Shown piece by piece: positions 6,601-7,367 of a stretch of DNA of 7,367 nucleotides (within the stretch, counting starts at the first letter, position 1; the number at the start of each line of letters is the position of its first letter). Origin of the DNA: Eggerthellales bacterium UBA948 (GTDB lineage Bacteria; Actinomycetota; Coriobacteriia; Coriobacteriales; UBA8131); NCBI GenBank assembly GCA_002293265.1, contig DBCW01000089.1, positions 2,310 through 9,676 of the forward strand, read 5' to 3'. Position numbers and translations under genes: made by a program. The notes under the pieces were generated by a model that did no database searches, was not told where the DNA came from, and saw nothing but the letters and a program-made list of their open reading frames with translations.

Positions 6601-7283
6601 TAATCGCTCTTGCAGCAGCTATTATCTTTACACTTGTATTCTATCTACCATTAAAGCGATTTCCTTATGTATTCTATATTGCTGCAATTGTAATCGATAT
6701 AGTATACCTTTCACATGTAATGTTAGAATTTTCGCCCGCAATTGCATTAATTCTGTATCCTTACATGCAGAGATGCATTTTTGCATTCGCACTCTTAACT
6801 ATCGTAATGTTCATTGGCGTCTTTTCTGAATCATCCAAGCTAAAACAAAAATTAGTTCAAATTCGTGGAGAGCTATCAATATTTGCTGCTTTACTTGCAA
6901 TTGGACACATTGTAAACTACTTGAGCTCGTATATAGGTAGATTAGTCTCAAACATTGGCACGGTATCAACAAACTTGCTCCTTTCTTTTGGAGTATCAGT
7001 TCTACTTGTTATCTTACTTTCAATTCTTACAATAACTTCTTTTAAATTGGTGCGTAAAAAAATGCGAACTTCTAATTGGAAGAGGCTGCAAAAACTCGCA
7101 TACGTATTCTTTGGGCTTATCTATTTACACCTAATACTGATTCTTGTTCCGTCGTCTTCGGCTATTAACAGCAAAGCTCTCATTAGTGTTATTATCTATT
7201 CCGTAATTATGTTGGTCTATTTCATCGCCCGAATTAGACTTGCACTTGCAAACAAGGCTAAAAGAGCCTTGCTTGAAAAATAG
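6591..7283 (+). CDS. Ferric-reductase-like / YedZ (MsrQ)-like heme b membrane protein, putative quinol-side subunit
   Basis: This 230-aa integral membrane protein has six to seven hydrophobic segments (about 2-19, 26-44, 60-79, 96-115, 127-150, 168-187 and 196-216). IRGELSIFAALLAIGHIVNY (91-110) and ITSFKLVRKK (148-157) plus NWKRLQKLAYVFFGLIYLHL (162-181) follow the pattern of the YedZ/MsrQ and ferric-reductase-like family: an RR.LG...(F)...H..Y helix, then TS....R..., W.RLH.L.Y......H. His106 and His180 fit heme-ligand positions. The His usually found in W.RLH is Gln167 here (CAA at 7089). By position in the cluster it probably replaces DmsC/NrfD, taking electrons from menaquinol and passing them to the B subunit. 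This role is inferred, since family members such as MsrQ serve other partners. The ATG at 6591 has AAGGAGG (6580-6586) upstream, and the start lies inside the chaperone's last codons, so translation is coupled. Remote similarity makes the family call moderately sure. Confidence 0.72.
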   Translation: MEIIIALAAAIIFTLVFYLPLKRFPYVFYIAAIVIDIVYLSHVMLEFSPAIALILYPYMQRCIFAFALLTIVMFIGVFSESSKLKQKLVQIRGELSIFAALLAIGHIVNYLSSYIGRLVSNIGTVSTNLLLSFGVSVLLVILLSILTITSFKLVRKKMRTSNWKRLQKLAYVFFGLIYLHLILILVPSSSAINSKALISVIIYSVIMLVYFIARIRLALANKAKRALLEK

Positions 7284-7290
7284 GACTGTC

Positions 7291-7329
7291 ACTCGAGGGC
7301 AGCGTAAGTTGCTGCCTTCGAGTAATTTT
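7291..7329 (+). terminator. Probable intrinsic terminator of the reductase operon
   Basis: ACTCGAGGGCAGC (7291-7303) pairs with GCTGCCTTCGAGT (7311-7323) over 13 bp with one G-U pair and a 7-nt loop, GTAAGTT. The tail is AATTTT (7324-7329), a short U-run. It begins 7 nt after the stop of the membrane protein gene, a natural operon end. The modest U-run makes it weaker than the terminator at 2395. Confidence 0.8.
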
Positions 7330-7354
7330 CACCAAAATCACTGAAGGATTCGCC

Positions 7355-7367
7355 ATGTTGTTTGGAG
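7355..7367 (+). CDS. Possible start of a further gene, cut by window edge
   Basis: ATG at 7355 is preceded by GAAGGA (7343-7348) with 6 nt spacing, a good ribosome binding site, and follows the terminator by 25 nt. Only four codons (MLFG) are present, so the product cannot be identified. Confidence 0.4.

Overview
The window holds the end of a protein-export operon (secD-secF) followed by a complete four-gene respiratory cluster of the DMSO reductase (complex iron-sulfur molybdoenzyme) family, all on the + strand. The DNA is moderately AT-rich. The SecD/SecF motif variants, the Tat-exported catalytic subunit with a possible lipid anchor, and the cytochrome-b-like membrane protein suggest an anaerobic Gram-positive actinobacterium of the Coriobacteriia (Eggerthellaceae-like). 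This placement is an inference from protein style, not a search result.

Region 1 (1-2316): the C-terminal part of SecD runs in from the left edge and overlaps secF by 8 nt. Together they form the SecDF accessory complex, which uses the proton gradient to help pull proteins through SecYEG. A strong intrinsic terminator (2395-2438) closes this unit.

Region 2 (2439-2637): an AT-rich control region with a candidate -10 box, two overlapping dyads, a short hairpin near the expected transcript start, and a near-perfect Shine-Dalgarno sequence before the reductase gene. The promoter lacks a good -35 box, as expected for one that needs an activator.

Region 3 (2638-7283): genes for a Tat-exported molybdopterin catalytic subunit (DmsA-like, 827 aa), a four-cluster ferredoxin subunit (DmsB-like, 205 aa), a TorD-family chaperone (255 aa), and a multi-spanning membrane protein resembling the ferric-reductase-like/YedZ (MsrQ) heme b family (230 aa). 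The last protein sits where a DmsC/NrfD-type quinol-oxidising anchor would be expected. The simplest model is: menaquinol, then the heme b membrane protein, then the [4Fe-4S] wires of the B subunit, then the Mo/W-bis-MGD site of the A subunit outside the membrane. TorD would guard the A subunit until it is loaded with cofactor and exported by Tat. A U-poor 11-bp hairpin separates the AB genes from the chaperone/membrane pair and may set their relative expression. The terminal electron acceptor cannot be read from the sequence.

Region 4 (7284-7367): a hairpin terminator, then a ribosome binding site and the first codons of a further + strand gene cut by the window edge.

No tRNA, rRNA, CRISPR array, insertion sequence or integrase was seen. 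The most notable points are the non-standard membrane partner, the loss of a heme-ligand-type histidine in it, the missing serine at the expected molybdenum-ligand position of the catalytic subunit, and the combined Tat/lipobox signal.
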